From JASLDZ01 sp965199975 (GTDB lineage Bacteria > Pseudomonadota > Alphaproteobacteria > Caulobacterales > Caulobacteraceae), in the NCBI GenBank assembly GCA_965199975.1, contig OZ241340.1, positions 1,674,001-1,738,000 of the forward strand: 64,000 bases of DNA, written 5' to 3'. The notes below the pieces were generated by a model. The model saw only the letters and a program-made list of their open reading frames with translations, searched no databases and was not told where the DNA came from. The translations under genes and the position numbers were made by a program. Shown here piece after piece: positions 31,854 through 40,774 of this stretch; positions within the stretch are counted from its first letter, which is position 1, and the number at the start of each line of letters is the position of its first letter.

Positions 31854-32117
31854 ATGAACGGCGCGCAGGTGCTGGACGTGGGGCGTGAGGCCATCCTGCT
31901 CACTCTCGAGCTCAGCGGCCCGGTGCTGATCGTGGCGCTGGTCGTGGGCGTGGGCGTCGGTCTCCTGCAGGCGCTGACGCAGATCCAGGAGCAGACGCTG
32001 GTCTACGCGCCCAAGATCGTTGCGGTGTTCCTGTCGCTGCTCGTGTTCCTGCCGCTGATGGGCATGCTGATGGCGGGCTTCACTCGGGGCGTCTTCGCCC
32101 GCATCGCCGGCATGTGA
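31854..32117 (+). CDS. fliQ: flagellar export apparatus protein FliQ
   Basis: 87 aa, two membrane helices (about 15-40 and 52-75) with the conserved QALTQIQEQTLVYAPKI between them. It is part of the export gate core with FliP and FliR in the flagellar basal body. fliP is not adjacent. fliR follows 15 nt later. Confidence 0.96.
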   Translation: MNGAQVLDVGREAILLTLELSGPVLIVALVVGVGVGLLQALTQIQEQTLVYAPKIVAVFLSLLVFLPLMGMLMAGFTRGVFARIAGM

Positions 32118-32132
32118 GGCGCACGCCGCGCC

Positions 32133-32897
32133 GTGGAGCACTACGCGCTTCCCGCGCAGGTCTACGGGGCCGGCCTGGTGTTCGCGCGGGTGGGCGCGCT
32201 CGTCATGGTGCTGCCGGGGATCGGCGAGAGCTTCGTGCCGCCGCGCACGCGCCTGGCCTTCGCCTTCGTCTTCGCGCTCCTGCTCTACCCGATCCTGGCG
32301 GCGCGGCTGCCGCCCGTGCCCTCGCAGCTGGGCGACGTCGCGGGCGCGGTGATCGTGGAGCTGCTCATCGGCCTGGCCATGGGCGCGCTGCTGCGGCTGT
32401 TCATGATGAGCCTGGCTGTGGCGGGCGAGGTGGTGTCGCTGCAGACCACGCTCTCCTTCGCGCAGACCACCAACCCGGCGCTGATGCAGCCCACCTCGAC
32501 CCTGGCGAGCTTCCTGGGGCTGCTGGGCCTGACGCTGATCTTCTCGACCGGCCTGCACCAGAGCTTCATCGCCGGCGTGGCGCATTCCTACGACGTGTTC
32601 GCCCCGGCGCGCGGCGCGGCGGTGGGCGACCTCGCCGGGCTGATGGTGAGGAGCTTCGGCCAGACCTTCGCGCTGGGCGTGCAGCTGGCGGCGCCGGTGA
32701 TGGTGTTCAGCCTGATCTTCAACATCGCCACGGGGCTGGTCGGCCGGGCCATGCCGCAGTTCCAGGTGTTCTTCGCGGCCACGCCCCTGGCGGTGCTGCT
32801 GGGCCTCTCGGTCTTCGCGCTGAGCCTGGGCGTGCTCGGCCTCGTGTGGGTGGACCGGTTCCGCGCCTTCGCCAACAGGCTGGCGGGGTTCGGCTGA
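32133..32897 (+). CDS. fliR: flagellar export apparatus protein FliR
   Basis: 254 aa from GTG 32133. Multi-pass membrane protein with family features: GLVFARVGALVMVLPGIGES near the start, AGEVVSLQTTLSFAQTTNP in the middle, and FNIATGLVGRAMPQFQVF near the end. It forms the helical export gate with FliP and FliQ. flhB starts 1 nt after the stop. Confidence 0.96.
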   Translation: MEHYALPAQVYGAGLVFARVGALVMVLPGIGESFVPPRTRLAFAFVFALLLYPILAARLPPVPSQLGDVAGAVIVELLIGLAMGALLRLFMMSLAVAGEVVSLQTTLSFAQTTNPALMQPTSTLASFLGLLGLTLIFSTGLHQSFIAGVAHSYDVFAPARGAAVGDLAGLMVRSFGQTFALGVQLAAPVMVFSLIFNIATGLVGRAMPQFQVFFAATPLAVLLGLSVFALSLGVLGLVWVDRFRAFANRLAGFG

Positions 32898-32898
32898 G

Positions 32899-34023
32899 AT
32901 GGCCGAGGGCGCCGACAAGGCCTCCAAGACCGAGGAACCCACCCAGCGGCGGCTCGACGAGGCGCGCAAGAAGGGCGACGTGGCCAAGTCCACCGAGGTG
33001 GGCCCCTTCGCCGCCATGGCCGGCGCCGCGGCGGTGGTGCTGATCGCGGGCCCCTCCATCTGCCGCGGGCTGGGCGAGGCGCTGCTGCCGTTCCTGGCGC
33101 ACCCCGACGGGTTCGATCTCTCGGCAGGCGGCGGGATACGGGTGCTGCACCTGGCGTTGTGGGCCGCCCTGCCGGCCGCCATGGTGATGGGCGCGGCGGC
33201 GTTCGCAGGGGGCGCCGGCCAGCTTCTGCAGCAGGGCTTCGTGTGGGCGCCGGCCAAGCTCGCGCCCGACCCGTCCAAGCTGAACCCGCTAGAGGGGCTG
33301 AAGCGCATCGTCGGCCTCGACAACCTGGTCAACTTCCTCAAGTCGGGCGTGAAGCTCCTGGTGGTGGCCGCCGCCTGCTGGATGGCGGTCAAGCCGCACG
33401 CGCACGAGCTCGAGGGCCTGGCGGCGCTGGACCCCGCCGCCGTCCTGCCGCTCTCCTTCGCGCTCCTGCGCGGGTTGGCCATGGCGGTGCTGGTCGCCAC
33501 CGGCCTGATCGCGGGGGCCGACTCGATCTGGACGCGCATCCGCTTCCTGCAGCGCATGCGCATGAGCCGCGAGGAGGTGAAGGAGGAGCAGAAGGACCAG
33601 GACGGCGACCCGCACCTCAAGGCCAAGCTCAAGCAGCAGCGCACCGAGCGCTCGCGCCGCCGCATGACGCAGGCCGTGCCCAAGGCCACGCTGGTGGTGA
33701 TGAACCCCACCCACTACGCGGTGGCGCTGCGCTACGTGGCGGGCGAGACCGCCGCGCCCGAGTGCGTGGCCAAGGGGGTGGACACGCTGGCGCTGAAGAT
33801 CCGCGAGATCGCCGAGGCGAACGGCGTGGCGGTGGTGGAGGACCCTCCGCTGGCCCGCGCGCTCTACGCCGCGGTGGAGGTCGACCGCGTGATCCCGCGC
33901 GAGCACTACCAGGCGGTGGCCAAGCTGATCGGCGCCATCCTCTCGGCCGGACGCCGCGCTCCCGCCCGCGGCGGCGCCCGCGGCGCCGCGCCCTCTCTCG
34001 CCGGGGCGCGGGCGTCGCTATGA
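32899..34023 (+). CDS. flhB: flagellar export switch protein FlhB
   Basis: 374 aa. EEPTQRRLDEARKKGDVAKS at the N-terminus, four membrane helices (about 35-210), and a cytosolic domain with the self-cleaving NPTH (VVMNPTHYAVALRY). It switches export from rod/hook to filament proteins. The C-terminal tail after about 355 is an Arg/Gly/Ala low-complexity stretch. cckA follows 46 nt later, the Caulobacter order. Confidence 0.96.
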   Translation: MAEGADKASKTEEPTQRRLDEARKKGDVAKSTEVGPFAAMAGAAAVVLIAGPSICRGLGEALLPFLAHPDGFDLSAGGGIRVLHLALWAALPAAMVMGAAAFAGGAGQLLQQGFVWAPAKLAPDPSKLNPLEGLKRIVGLDNLVNFLKSGVKLLVVAAACWMAVKPHAHELEGLAALDPAAVLPLSFALLRGLAMAVLVATGLIAGADSIWTRIRFLQRMRMSREEVKEEQKDQDGDPHLKAKLKQQRTERSRRRMTQAVPKATLVVMNPTHYAVALRYVAGETAAPECVAKGVDTLALKIREIAEANGVAVVEDPPLARALYAAVEVDRVIPREHYQAVAKLIGAILSAGRRAPARGGARGAAPSLAGARASL

Positions 34024-34069
34024 ACGTGGCGATCCGCGGGTGATCCCGCCGGCTCGCCGCAGGACCTCC

Positions 34070-36184
34070 ATGGACACGAGCCCCGCACCGTCCGCGCCGC
34101 GCCGCCTCGACGCCCTGGGCGTGGCCGCCGCCGTTTTCCTCGTGTGCGCCGCCGCCGCGGCCGCCTGGCCGGCGCTGCACGCTCGCGCCATCACCGGCGG
34201 AGGGCTCATGCTGCTGTTGGGGGTGGCGGGCTTCTGCCTCCTCGGCGTCCTCGCGCTCCTGTCGCCCGGCGCCGGCGGTCGCGCCGCACGAGCGCCGGCG
34301 GGCGAAGCCGCTGCAGCCGTGGTCGAGGCGCTGGACGAGCCCGCGGCGGTGCTGGCCGACGACGGCCGCGTGCGCGCGGCCAACGCGGCGTGGCGCGCCC
34401 TGTGGGGCGCGGGCGGCGAGCGCCGCCTGCCGCGCACCGCGAGCGACGGCCTCTACACGCTCCTGTCCGCAGCCCGCGCCAAGGCGGGCGGGGAGGGTGA
34501 GATCGCAACGCCCGGGGGCCGCAGGCTGGCCCGCGCGGCGCGGCTGGGCCCCGACATCCTCCTGCGCCTGGCGCCTCTCGCCGAGCGCGAGCTGAGGCCG
34601 GCGCTGACGACCGTCGCCGCCCAGCCCGTCGTGGCGCCGCCGGCCGGGAACGGCGCCGGGCCGCCCGTCGCGCTCGACGCCTTCGCCGCGGCCGCTCCCT
34701 TCGGCGCGGCCCTGCTGGACGGCTCCGACGTCTTTGCTGCACGCATCATGAGCGCCAACGAGGCCATGGCGCGGATGAGCGAGGGGCTGGCGGCGCCCGG
34801 CCGCCTGTTCGCCGCCCTGCTCGATCCCGCCACCCACGAGGAGGTGCGCCAGCGCCTCGCCGCGCGCCCGGCGGGTCCGGTGGAGGTGCGCCTCGGCCTG
34901 GAGGCGCCGCGCATCGCCCACCTGTACCTCACCTCCGGCGAGGGGCGGCTCGTGGCTTACCTCCTCGACGTCAGCGAGCAGAAGCAACTCGAGCTGCAGC
35001 TGGCGCAGAGCCAGAAGATGCAGGCCATCGGCCAGCTCGCGGGCGGCGTGGCGCACGACTTCAACAACCTGCTCACCGCCATCCAGCTGCGGCTCGACGA
35101 GCTGCTGCACCGCCACCCGGTCGGCGACCCCAGCTACGAGGGGCTGAACGAGATCCGCCAGACGGGCGTGCGCGCGGCCGATCTGGTGCGCAAGCTCCTG
35201 GCTTTCTCCCGCAAGCAGACCGTGCAGCGCGAGACGCTGGAGCTGGGATCGCTGATGAGCGAGTTCGAGGTGCTGCTGCGCCGCCTGCTGCGCGAGGATG
35301 TGCGCCTGGTCACCGACTACGGCCGCGATCCACCGCTGGTGCGCGCCGATCGCGCCGCGCTTGAGACCGCGGTGATGAACCTCGCGGTGAACGCCCGCGA
35401 CGCCCTGCGCTCCCATCCGCCCACCGACGGCGGGCCCGGCGTGGTGCGCATCCGCACCGCGCGCCTGACCCAGGCCGAGGCCGCGCAGCTGGGCTTCCCC
35501 CACGCCGCGCCACAGGGCTGCGCCTTGATCGAGGTGGCCGACAATGGCCCCGGCATCGCACCCGAGGTGGCCGAGAAGATCTTCGAGCCCTTCTTCACCA
35601 CCAAGCCGGTGGGGGAGGGCACGGGCCTGGGCCTCGCCACCGTCTACGGCATCGTCAAGCAAGCCGACGGCTGGATCCAACTGGAGCCGGGTGTGGGTCG
35701 CGGCGCCGCCTTCCGCGTGTTCCTGCCCATCCACACCCCCACTGCGCGCGAGCTCGAGCAGCGCGCCGCGCCGGTTCCCGTTGCGCCACCGCTCAAGCCT
35801 GCGCGCGACCTCTCAGGCGCCGGGCGCATCCTGTTCGTGGAGGACGAGGACGCTGTGCGCGTGGTGGCCGCGCGCCTGCTGCGCGCGCGCGGCTACGAAG
35901 TGATCGAAGCCGCCGACGGCGAGGAGGCGCTGGAGTTGGCCGAAGCCCACGCCGGCAAGATCGACCTGCTGATCTCGGATGTGATCATGCCGGGCCTGGA
36001 CGGACCGACCCTGCTCAAGAAGGCGCGCCACTTCCTCGACGGGGCCAAGGTGCTGTTCATCTCCGGCTACGCCGAAGCCGAGTTCAGCGACCTGCTGGAG
36101 GGCGAGGAGGGGGTGACCTTCCTGCCCAAGCCCATCGACATCAAGATCCTCGCCGAGCGCGTGAAGCAGCAGCTGCAGGCATGA
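34070..36184 (+). CDS. cckA: hybrid histidine kinase CckA (cell-cycle)
   Basis: 704 aa. Two membrane helices (about 13-65), PAS-like regions (about 75-300), HisKA with phospho-acceptor His329 (LAGGVAHDFNNLLTAIQLRL), a HATPase domain (ADNGPGIAPEVAEKIFEPFF, GTGLGLATVYGIVKQ) and a receiver domain with Asp637 (LLISDVIMPGLDG). CckA feeds phosphate through ChpT to CtrA and CpdR. The position after fliQ-fliR-flhB supports the name; the Caulobacter protein is of similar size. The start at 34070 follows AGGACC. Its stop overlaps the next start (ATGA). Confidence 0.95.
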   Translation: MDTSPAPSAPRRLDALGVAAAVFLVCAAAAAAWPALHARAITGGGLMLLLGVAGFCLLGVLALLSPGAGGRAARAPAGEAAAAVVEALDEPAAVLADDGRVRAANAAWRALWGAGGERRLPRTASDGLYTLLSAARAKAGGEGEIATPGGRRLARAARLGPDILLRLAPLAERELRPALTTVAAQPVVAPPAGNGAGPPVALDAFAAAAPFGAALLDGSDVFAARIMSANEAMARMSEGLAAPGRLFAALLDPATHEEVRQRLAARPAGPVEVRLGLEAPRIAHLYLTSGEGRLVAYLLDVSEQKQLELQLAQSQKMQAIGQLAGGVAHDFNNLLTAIQLRLDELLHRHPVGDPSYEGLNEIRQTGVRAADLVRKLLAFSRKQTVQRETLELGSLMSEFEVLLRRLLREDVRLVTDYGRDPPLVRADRAALETAVMNLAVNARDALRSHPPTDGGPGVVRIRTARLTQAEAAQLGFPHAAPQGCALIEVADNGPGIAPEVAEKIFEPFFTTKPVGEGTGLGLATVYGIVKQADGWIQLEPGVGRGAAFRVFLPIHTPTARELEQRAAPVPVAPPLKPARDLSGAGRILFVEDEDAVRVVAARLLRARGYEVIEAADGEEALELAEAHAGKIDLLISDVIMPGLDGPTLLKKARHFLDGAKVLFISGYAEAEFSDLLEGEEGVTFLPKPIDIKILAERVKQQLQA

Positions 36185-37584
36185 GCCCAGGATCCGACGT
36201 CGCCGCTCTGACGCCTCTGCACGCCACCTCGTCCCCGCCTGGTGAAGCCGCGTCGGACATTGGCGCGCGCCCACCCGAGGTCGGTCCCCGCAGGGTCGCG
36301 GTGGAGGCGGGGGTGGGGGCGTTGGCGGTGGCGGCTGCGGCCGCCGTCCTCTTCGCAACCGCACTCTACGCTTATCTCTACATCCCCTTTTCCGACGCCC
36401 ACGACTGGGCGGCGGCGGTGTTCCGCGCCGAGCGCAGCGGCGACTGGCTGGGCTATATTTGGGCCCCGCACAATTCGCAGCGGATGCTCTGGGTGCGCAT
36501 CGTCGAGGCGCTGGACATCGAGTGGACCAGGGGGCGCGCGCCCGTGTTCCTCTGGGCGGGCGGCTTGGCCTGGCTGCTCGGGGCGGTGGCCGTGGCGGCG
36601 GCGATCGCGCGCGCACCGATGGCGCTGCGCACGCGCGTCTGGCTCGGCGTTGGCGCGGGGCTCCTGCTGGCGGACGTGATGCTGGCGGAGGATCTCTCCG
36701 AATCGATCGATTCTCTCTACCTGTTCTGCGTCGGCCCTGTGCTGGCCGCCGCCGTCGCCCTGGCGAGCGCCCGAGGGGCGGGTCTGCGGTCGCCGGCGTT
36801 CTGGGCGGCGGTCGCCCTGGCCGTGGTCGCCAGCGGCGGGGGCTTCGCCGCCCTGGTCGTCTGGCCGGCGATGGCGGTGGGCTTGTGGCTCGATGGACGG
36901 ATCGACGCGCGTCTCGGGGTGGTGGGCCTCGTCGGCGCCGTCCTGGTCGCCGTCCTGGAGGCGGGGCTAGGCGCTCCGTCCGCCTCCCTGGGCGCGGGCG
37001 GCGGCGGGCTAGGCCACCTGGTCAAGACGATGGTGTATTTCCTCGCCTTCTGCGGATTGCCCTGGAGCCGTCTGGGGCGTCTGTGGGTGGGCGACCTCCT
37101 CGGAGTCGTCGTGCTCGCCGGCGCAGGGTTGGCGCTGCGCCGGGCCTGGCGCGACCGCGGGGAGCCGGGCCATGCCGTGGAGCGCGCGGGTGCGGTGCTG
37201 GTCGTGTTCGGCCTCCTCGCCGCGCTCCTGGCCGCCGTCGGGCGGGTGGACGAGCTGCCCGCTCCTATAGTCCCCGAGCGCTACACCCCCTTCGCCGCCG
37301 CCCTGCAGCTGGGTGTGGGGCTCGGCCTGGCGCGCGCGCTGGACGCGCGCCTGCGCAGGCGCGCCGATGCGGCGACCGCAGCCGCGCTCGCCGCGATCGC
37401 CGCGGCGCTGGTTATCGACCTGCAGGGCGCGGGTCGCCTGCGCCTCGCCGCCGATCGCATCCGTGCGGCGAGCGTCGCGTTCGACCGCGGCGCGACGACG
37501 ACGGGCGACATCGTGATCCACCCCCGCCCCGCCGTCGCCCGCGCCGTCCGCGCGCAACTGCGCGCGCGGGGCCTGCCGAGCTGA
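36181..37584 (+). CDS. multi-pass membrane protein, unknown
   Basis: 467 aa with about ten hydrophobic helices from residue 40 to 425. The loop after helix 1 carries IPFSDAHDWAAAVFRAERSG and APHNSQRMLWVRIVEALDIEW, a pattern of luminal loops in glycan-polymer or glycosyltransferase-like membrane proteins. No catalytic Asp pair can be assigned with confidence. It overlaps the end of cckA by 4 nt and precedes a GT4 glycosyltransferase by 4 nt, so a role in envelope glycans is inferred. Confidence 0.7.
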   Translation: MSPGSDVAALTPLHATSSPPGEAASDIGARPPEVGPRRVAVEAGVGALAVAAAAAVLFATALYAYLYIPFSDAHDWAAAVFRAERSGDWLGYIWAPHNSQRMLWVRIVEALDIEWTRGRAPVFLWAGGLAWLLGAVAVAAAIARAPMALRTRVWLGVGAGLLLADVMLAEDLSESIDSLYLFCVGPVLAAAVALASARGAGLRSPAFWAAVALAVVASGGGFAALVVWPAMAVGLWLDGRIDARLGVVGLVGAVLVAVLEAGLGAPSASLGAGGGGLGHLVKTMVYFLAFCGLPWSRLGRLWVGDLLGVVVLAGAGLALRRAWRDRGEPGHAVERAGAVLVVFGLLAALLAAVGRVDELPAPIVPERYTPFAAALQLGVGLGLARALDARLRRRADAATAAALAAIAAALVIDLQGAGRLRLAADRIRAASVAFDRGATTTGDIVIHPRPAVARAVRAQLRARGLPS

Positions 37585-37588
37585 GCGC

Positions 37589-39253
37589 ATGCCCCGCCAG
37601 TTCGCCATCCATCATCCGCCGGCGCGCCTGTCGCTGAAGGCCAACCCGTTCGGCAAGGACGTGGCCAACCTCGGCCTGTTCCGCGCCATCGCCCAGCACG
37701 GCGGCCTCGAGCGGCTGCACGTCGCCGCCCACGTGCACGCGCCCGCGGCCGACATCGCCGGCGACCTCGAGCTGACGCGGCCGCTCGCCGTCTCCACCGG
37801 CCCGATCAGCGACCTCGGCCCCGTGGCGCAGGCGGGGACGCTGCTTCGCGGCCAGCCCACCATCGCCGAGGTCGCCTGGCGGCGCGAGGCGATGGCGGGG
37901 AGCGCCAAGGCCTTCAGCCTTATGGGGCTCGTCCACACGCTGGCGCCGCCGGCCACGCGCGAGCAGATCGCCCGATGCTCGACTGCGCCCGTGCAGCCGT
38001 GGGACGCCCTGATCTGCACCTCGCCCGCGGTGCGCGAGAACCTGGAGGCGATGTTCGACGGCTGGGAGGCGCACCTCCTGCGCCGCTTCGGCGGAACCCG
38101 CGCTCCGCGGCCCGCCCTGCCGGTGATCCCCCTGGGCGTCGACGCCGCGCGCTTCGCCGACCTGGGCGAGCGACCGCAGGTGCGGGCGCGGCGGCGCGAG
38201 GCGCTGGGCGTGGCCGAGGGCGAACCGCTCGTGCTGTGGGTGGGGCGGCTCTCCTATTTCGAGAAGGCCTTCCCCCAGGCCATGTTCCGCGCCGTGCGCC
38301 AGGCGGCCGAGCGCGCCGGGGTTGGGGCGCACTTCGTCCTGGCCGGCTGGTTCCCCGAGCCCGGCGACGAGGCGATGTACCGCCAGGCGGCCGAGATGTG
38401 CGCGCCTGGCGTGCGCGTGCACTGGATCGACGGCAACGACCGCGAGGGCGTGGGCGAGCTGTGGGCGGCGGCCGACGTCTTCCTCTCGCTGGTCGACAAC
38501 ATCCAGGAGACCTTCGGCATCACCCCGGTGGAGGCCAAGGCGGCCGGCCTGCCGGTGGTGGCCAGCGACTGGGACGGATATCGCGCCACTGTCCGCGATG
38601 GGGTGGACGGATTCCTGATCCCCACCCTAGGCGGCCCGGCCGGCGCGCTCGGCGAGCAGCTGGCCGTGCGCCACGGCGCCGATTTGGACAGCTACCAGAC
38701 CTACGTCGGCGTCGTGGCCCAGCACACCGCGGTGGACATCGAGGCCGCCGCCGACCGCTTGGCGCGCCTGTTCGCCGAACCCGACCTGCGCCGCCGCATG
38801 GGCGAGGCGGGCCGCGCCCACGTGCGTGAGACCTACGACTGGCCGCACATCGCCCATCGCTACATGGACCTGGCCGACGAGCTGGCGCGGCTGCGCGCCG
38901 CGGCGCCCGATCAGCCGCCGCCGCCGCCGCGGCCCGTGCGCGGCGACCCCTTCGCCGCCTTCGCGACCTTCGCCACCCACGCGCTCACCACCGACACCCT
39001 GCTGCGGCTGCGCGAGGCGAACACGCCGTTCGCGCTCGGCGCCTCCACCCACGTGCGGCTCGACGAGCTCTACGCCCCGTGGCGCCTCAGCCTCGACGAG
39101 ACGGGCGCTCTGATTGCGGCGCTGGAGGCGGCGGGGGGCGCCGGCACCGCGGGGGTCCTGGTGCAGAGCCTGCCGCCGCCACGGCGCCCGTGGGCGATGA
39201 TGACGCTGGCCTGGCTCGCCAAGCTGGGCGTGCTCGACGCCGGGGCACGCTGA
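37589..39253 (+). CDS. GT4-family glycosyltransferase
   Basis: 554 aa. GT-B fold with the nucleotide-sugar part clear at about 190-420: LWVGRLSYFEKAFPQAMFRA, AADVFLSLVDNIQETFGI and PVEAKAAGLPVVASDWDGYR (E-x7-E type), then MGEAGRAHVRETYDWPHIA. The last 110 residues form an extra helical domain after a poly-Pro linker. It transfers a sugar from an activated donor to an unknown acceptor. No signal or membrane segment. Same direction as cckA and the membrane protein before it. Confidence 0.85.
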   Translation: MPRQFAIHHPPARLSLKANPFGKDVANLGLFRAIAQHGGLERLHVAAHVHAPAADIAGDLELTRPLAVSTGPISDLGPVAQAGTLLRGQPTIAEVAWRREAMAGSAKAFSLMGLVHTLAPPATREQIARCSTAPVQPWDALICTSPAVRENLEAMFDGWEAHLLRRFGGTRAPRPALPVIPLGVDAARFADLGERPQVRARRREALGVAEGEPLVLWVGRLSYFEKAFPQAMFRAVRQAAERAGVGAHFVLAGWFPEPGDEAMYRQAAEMCAPGVRVHWIDGNDREGVGELWAAADVFLSLVDNIQETFGITPVEAKAAGLPVVASDWDGYRATVRDGVDGFLIPTLGGPAGALGEQLAVRHGADLDSYQTYVGVVAQHTAVDIEAAADRLARLFAEPDLRRRMGEAGRAHVRETYDWPHIAHRYMDLADELARLRAAAPDQPPPPPRPVRGDPFAAFATFATHALTTDTLLRLREANTPFALGASTHVRLDELYAPWRLSLDETGALIAALEAAGGAGTAGVLVQSLPPPRRPWAMMTLAWLAKLGVLDAGAR

Positions 39254-39276
39254 CGCCCGGGCGCCTCGCCGCGCGG

Positions 39277-39381
39277 TGAAGCTTGGTCGAGACGCGACCT
39301 GACCAAATGCAGGCGTGCGTCTCGCCGACGTTCCTCGTTCCTCGTTCCTCGGCCTTGCGCCGAGGAGCCGGTCAAGCTTCA
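39277..39381. repeat. REP-like stem-loop (TCCTCGGC family) inside a longer inverted repeat
   Basis: TCCTCGGC-CTTGC-GCCGAGGA at 39346-39366 is identical to the first hairpin at 13964. It follows three TTCCTCG copies in tandem (39331-39351). TGAAGCTTG (39277) and CAAGCTTCA (39373) frame the gap as a 9-bp inverted repeat. It separates two convergent genes and reaches the stop codon of the right-hand one. Confidence 0.8.
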
Positions 39382-40713
39382 GGACTTGGCGTCGGCTGCG
39401 AGGCGCAGGATGGCTCCGTTGCGGTCGTCGGTCACCCAGATCGCGCCATCGGGGGCGACGGCGAGCCCCGCCGGTCCGCCCATCGGCCGCTTGCCGGGGA
39501 CGGCGCCCCAGCCCGGGGTGAGCGCCTCTGCGGTGGCGGCGGGGCCGGCGGTGTAGGCCTTCGGCACGGGTCCGCCCGGGGTGTAGACGTCGTAGCGCGG
39601 GCTGGCGTTGGCGCGCGGCACGCCGGAGGCGTCGAGCGCGTAGGCCACCACGCGCGCGCCGCCGGGCTGGTAGCCGTGCAGCGCCACGACCAGCTTGCCG
39701 TCCAGCTTGGGGAACATGGCGCCGCGATAGGTGAGCATGGCCAGCGGCGCGCTGTGCGGCGGCAGCATGAGCACCGGGCGGGTCGCAGCCGGGCCCTTGC
39801 AGTCCACTGGCGACCTGGCGGCCCAAGCGGGCGAAGCGCGCATGTCGTCGAAGCAGTAGGGCCAGCCGTAGAAGGCGCCGGTCTTGATCAGGTTGATCTC
39901 GTCGTACGGCTGGTCGAGCGGCTTGAAGTCGATGGAGTTCTCGCCCTGAAGCACCCGGCCATCGGGGGTGAGCGAGAGGGCCACCGAATTGCGCAGCCCC
40001 CGCGCCACGGTGGTGAACTGCGGGCTCCAGCGCCCGTGGCCCAGGTAGGCGTAGCGGCGCAGCACCGCCTGGGGCGCCGGGCCTTCCACCGCGGCGCACG
40101 TGCCGTCGGGCGTGCGGTCGGCCTTGGCGGCGCAGTCGTCGGTGGGCGCGCCCACGTCGACCATCAGCGCGCCGTCGGGCATGAACAGAAAGGCGGGGAG
40201 GGGATGGCGGTCGGGATGCAGGCGGTTGTCGGGCAGCCCCTGCACCACCTTCACCACGCTCGCCTGCGGGTCGGTCGCGTTCGGATCGAAGCGCAGGATG
40301 GCGCCCATCTCGCCGACGTAGACGCCGCCGTCCGGCCCCTTGGCCAGGGTGTGCGGCATGGCCAGGCCCTTAAGCACTGGGACGATCGTGGCCGCGCCAT
40401 GCGCATCCAGCTTCAGCCGCCACACGCCGCCCGTGCCCGGCGTCCACGAGCCGAGATCGCTCACCAGCCAATCGCGGCCCGCCCCGTCCAGCCCGAGGAG
40501 GGTGCGCGGCATGCGGATGCGCCGCGCGCCGCCGGCGGGGGCGAGCACAAGGCCCGCGCACATGCCGGGCTCGGTCCCCACCGCCGCGCGTGGGAAGCCG
40601 CCGCAGGGCGAGCCGCCGGTGGCGTAGGCGATGTGCGCCGTGGCGGCGTGCGCGCTCAAGGCGGCACCGCTCGTCAGCAGCGTCGCAGCCAGGGCGCCTA
40701 GAATAGGCCGCAT
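39379..40713 (-). CDS. PQQ-dependent sugar dehydrogenase-like protein (sorbosone dehydrogenase family)
   Basis: 444 aa. Signal peptide (MRPILGALAATLLTSGAALS, cleaved near AHA). A six-bladed propeller is suggested by repeated strands such as VLKGLAMPHTLAKGPDGGVY, DQPYDEINLIKTGAFYGWPY and GGPAGLAVAPDGAIWVTDDR, as in soluble glucose/sorbosone dehydrogenases. Extra cysteines (GGSPCGGFPR, PTDDCAAKAD) may form disulfides. Periplasmic. The substrate is unknown and PQQ dependence is inferred from the family. Confidence 0.85.
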   Translation of the reverse strand: MRPILGALAATLLTSGAALSAHAATAHIAYATGGSPCGGFPRAAVGTEPGMCAGLVLAPAGGARRIRMPRTLLGLDGAGRDWLVSDLGSWTPGTGGVWRLKLDAHGAATIVPVLKGLAMPHTLAKGPDGGVYVGEMGAILRFDPNATDPQASVVKVVQGLPDNRLHPDRHPLPAFLFMPDGALMVDVGAPTDDCAAKADRTPDGTCAAVEGPAPQAVLRRYAYLGHGRWSPQFTTVARGLRNSVALSLTPDGRVLQGENSIDFKPLDQPYDEINLIKTGAFYGWPYCFDDMRASPAWAARSPVDCKGPAATRPVLMLPPHSAPLAMLTYRGAMFPKLDGKLVVALHGYQPGGARVVAYALDASGVPRANASPRYDVYTPGGPVPKAYTAGPAATAEALTPGWGAVPGKRPMGGPAGLAVAPDGAIWVTDDRNGAILRLAADAKS

Positions 40714-40774
40714 CGGTCGATCTCCTCGTCAAGTGCTGCGAGCATGGCGCCGCTTGTCGACGGAGGCGAGACGT

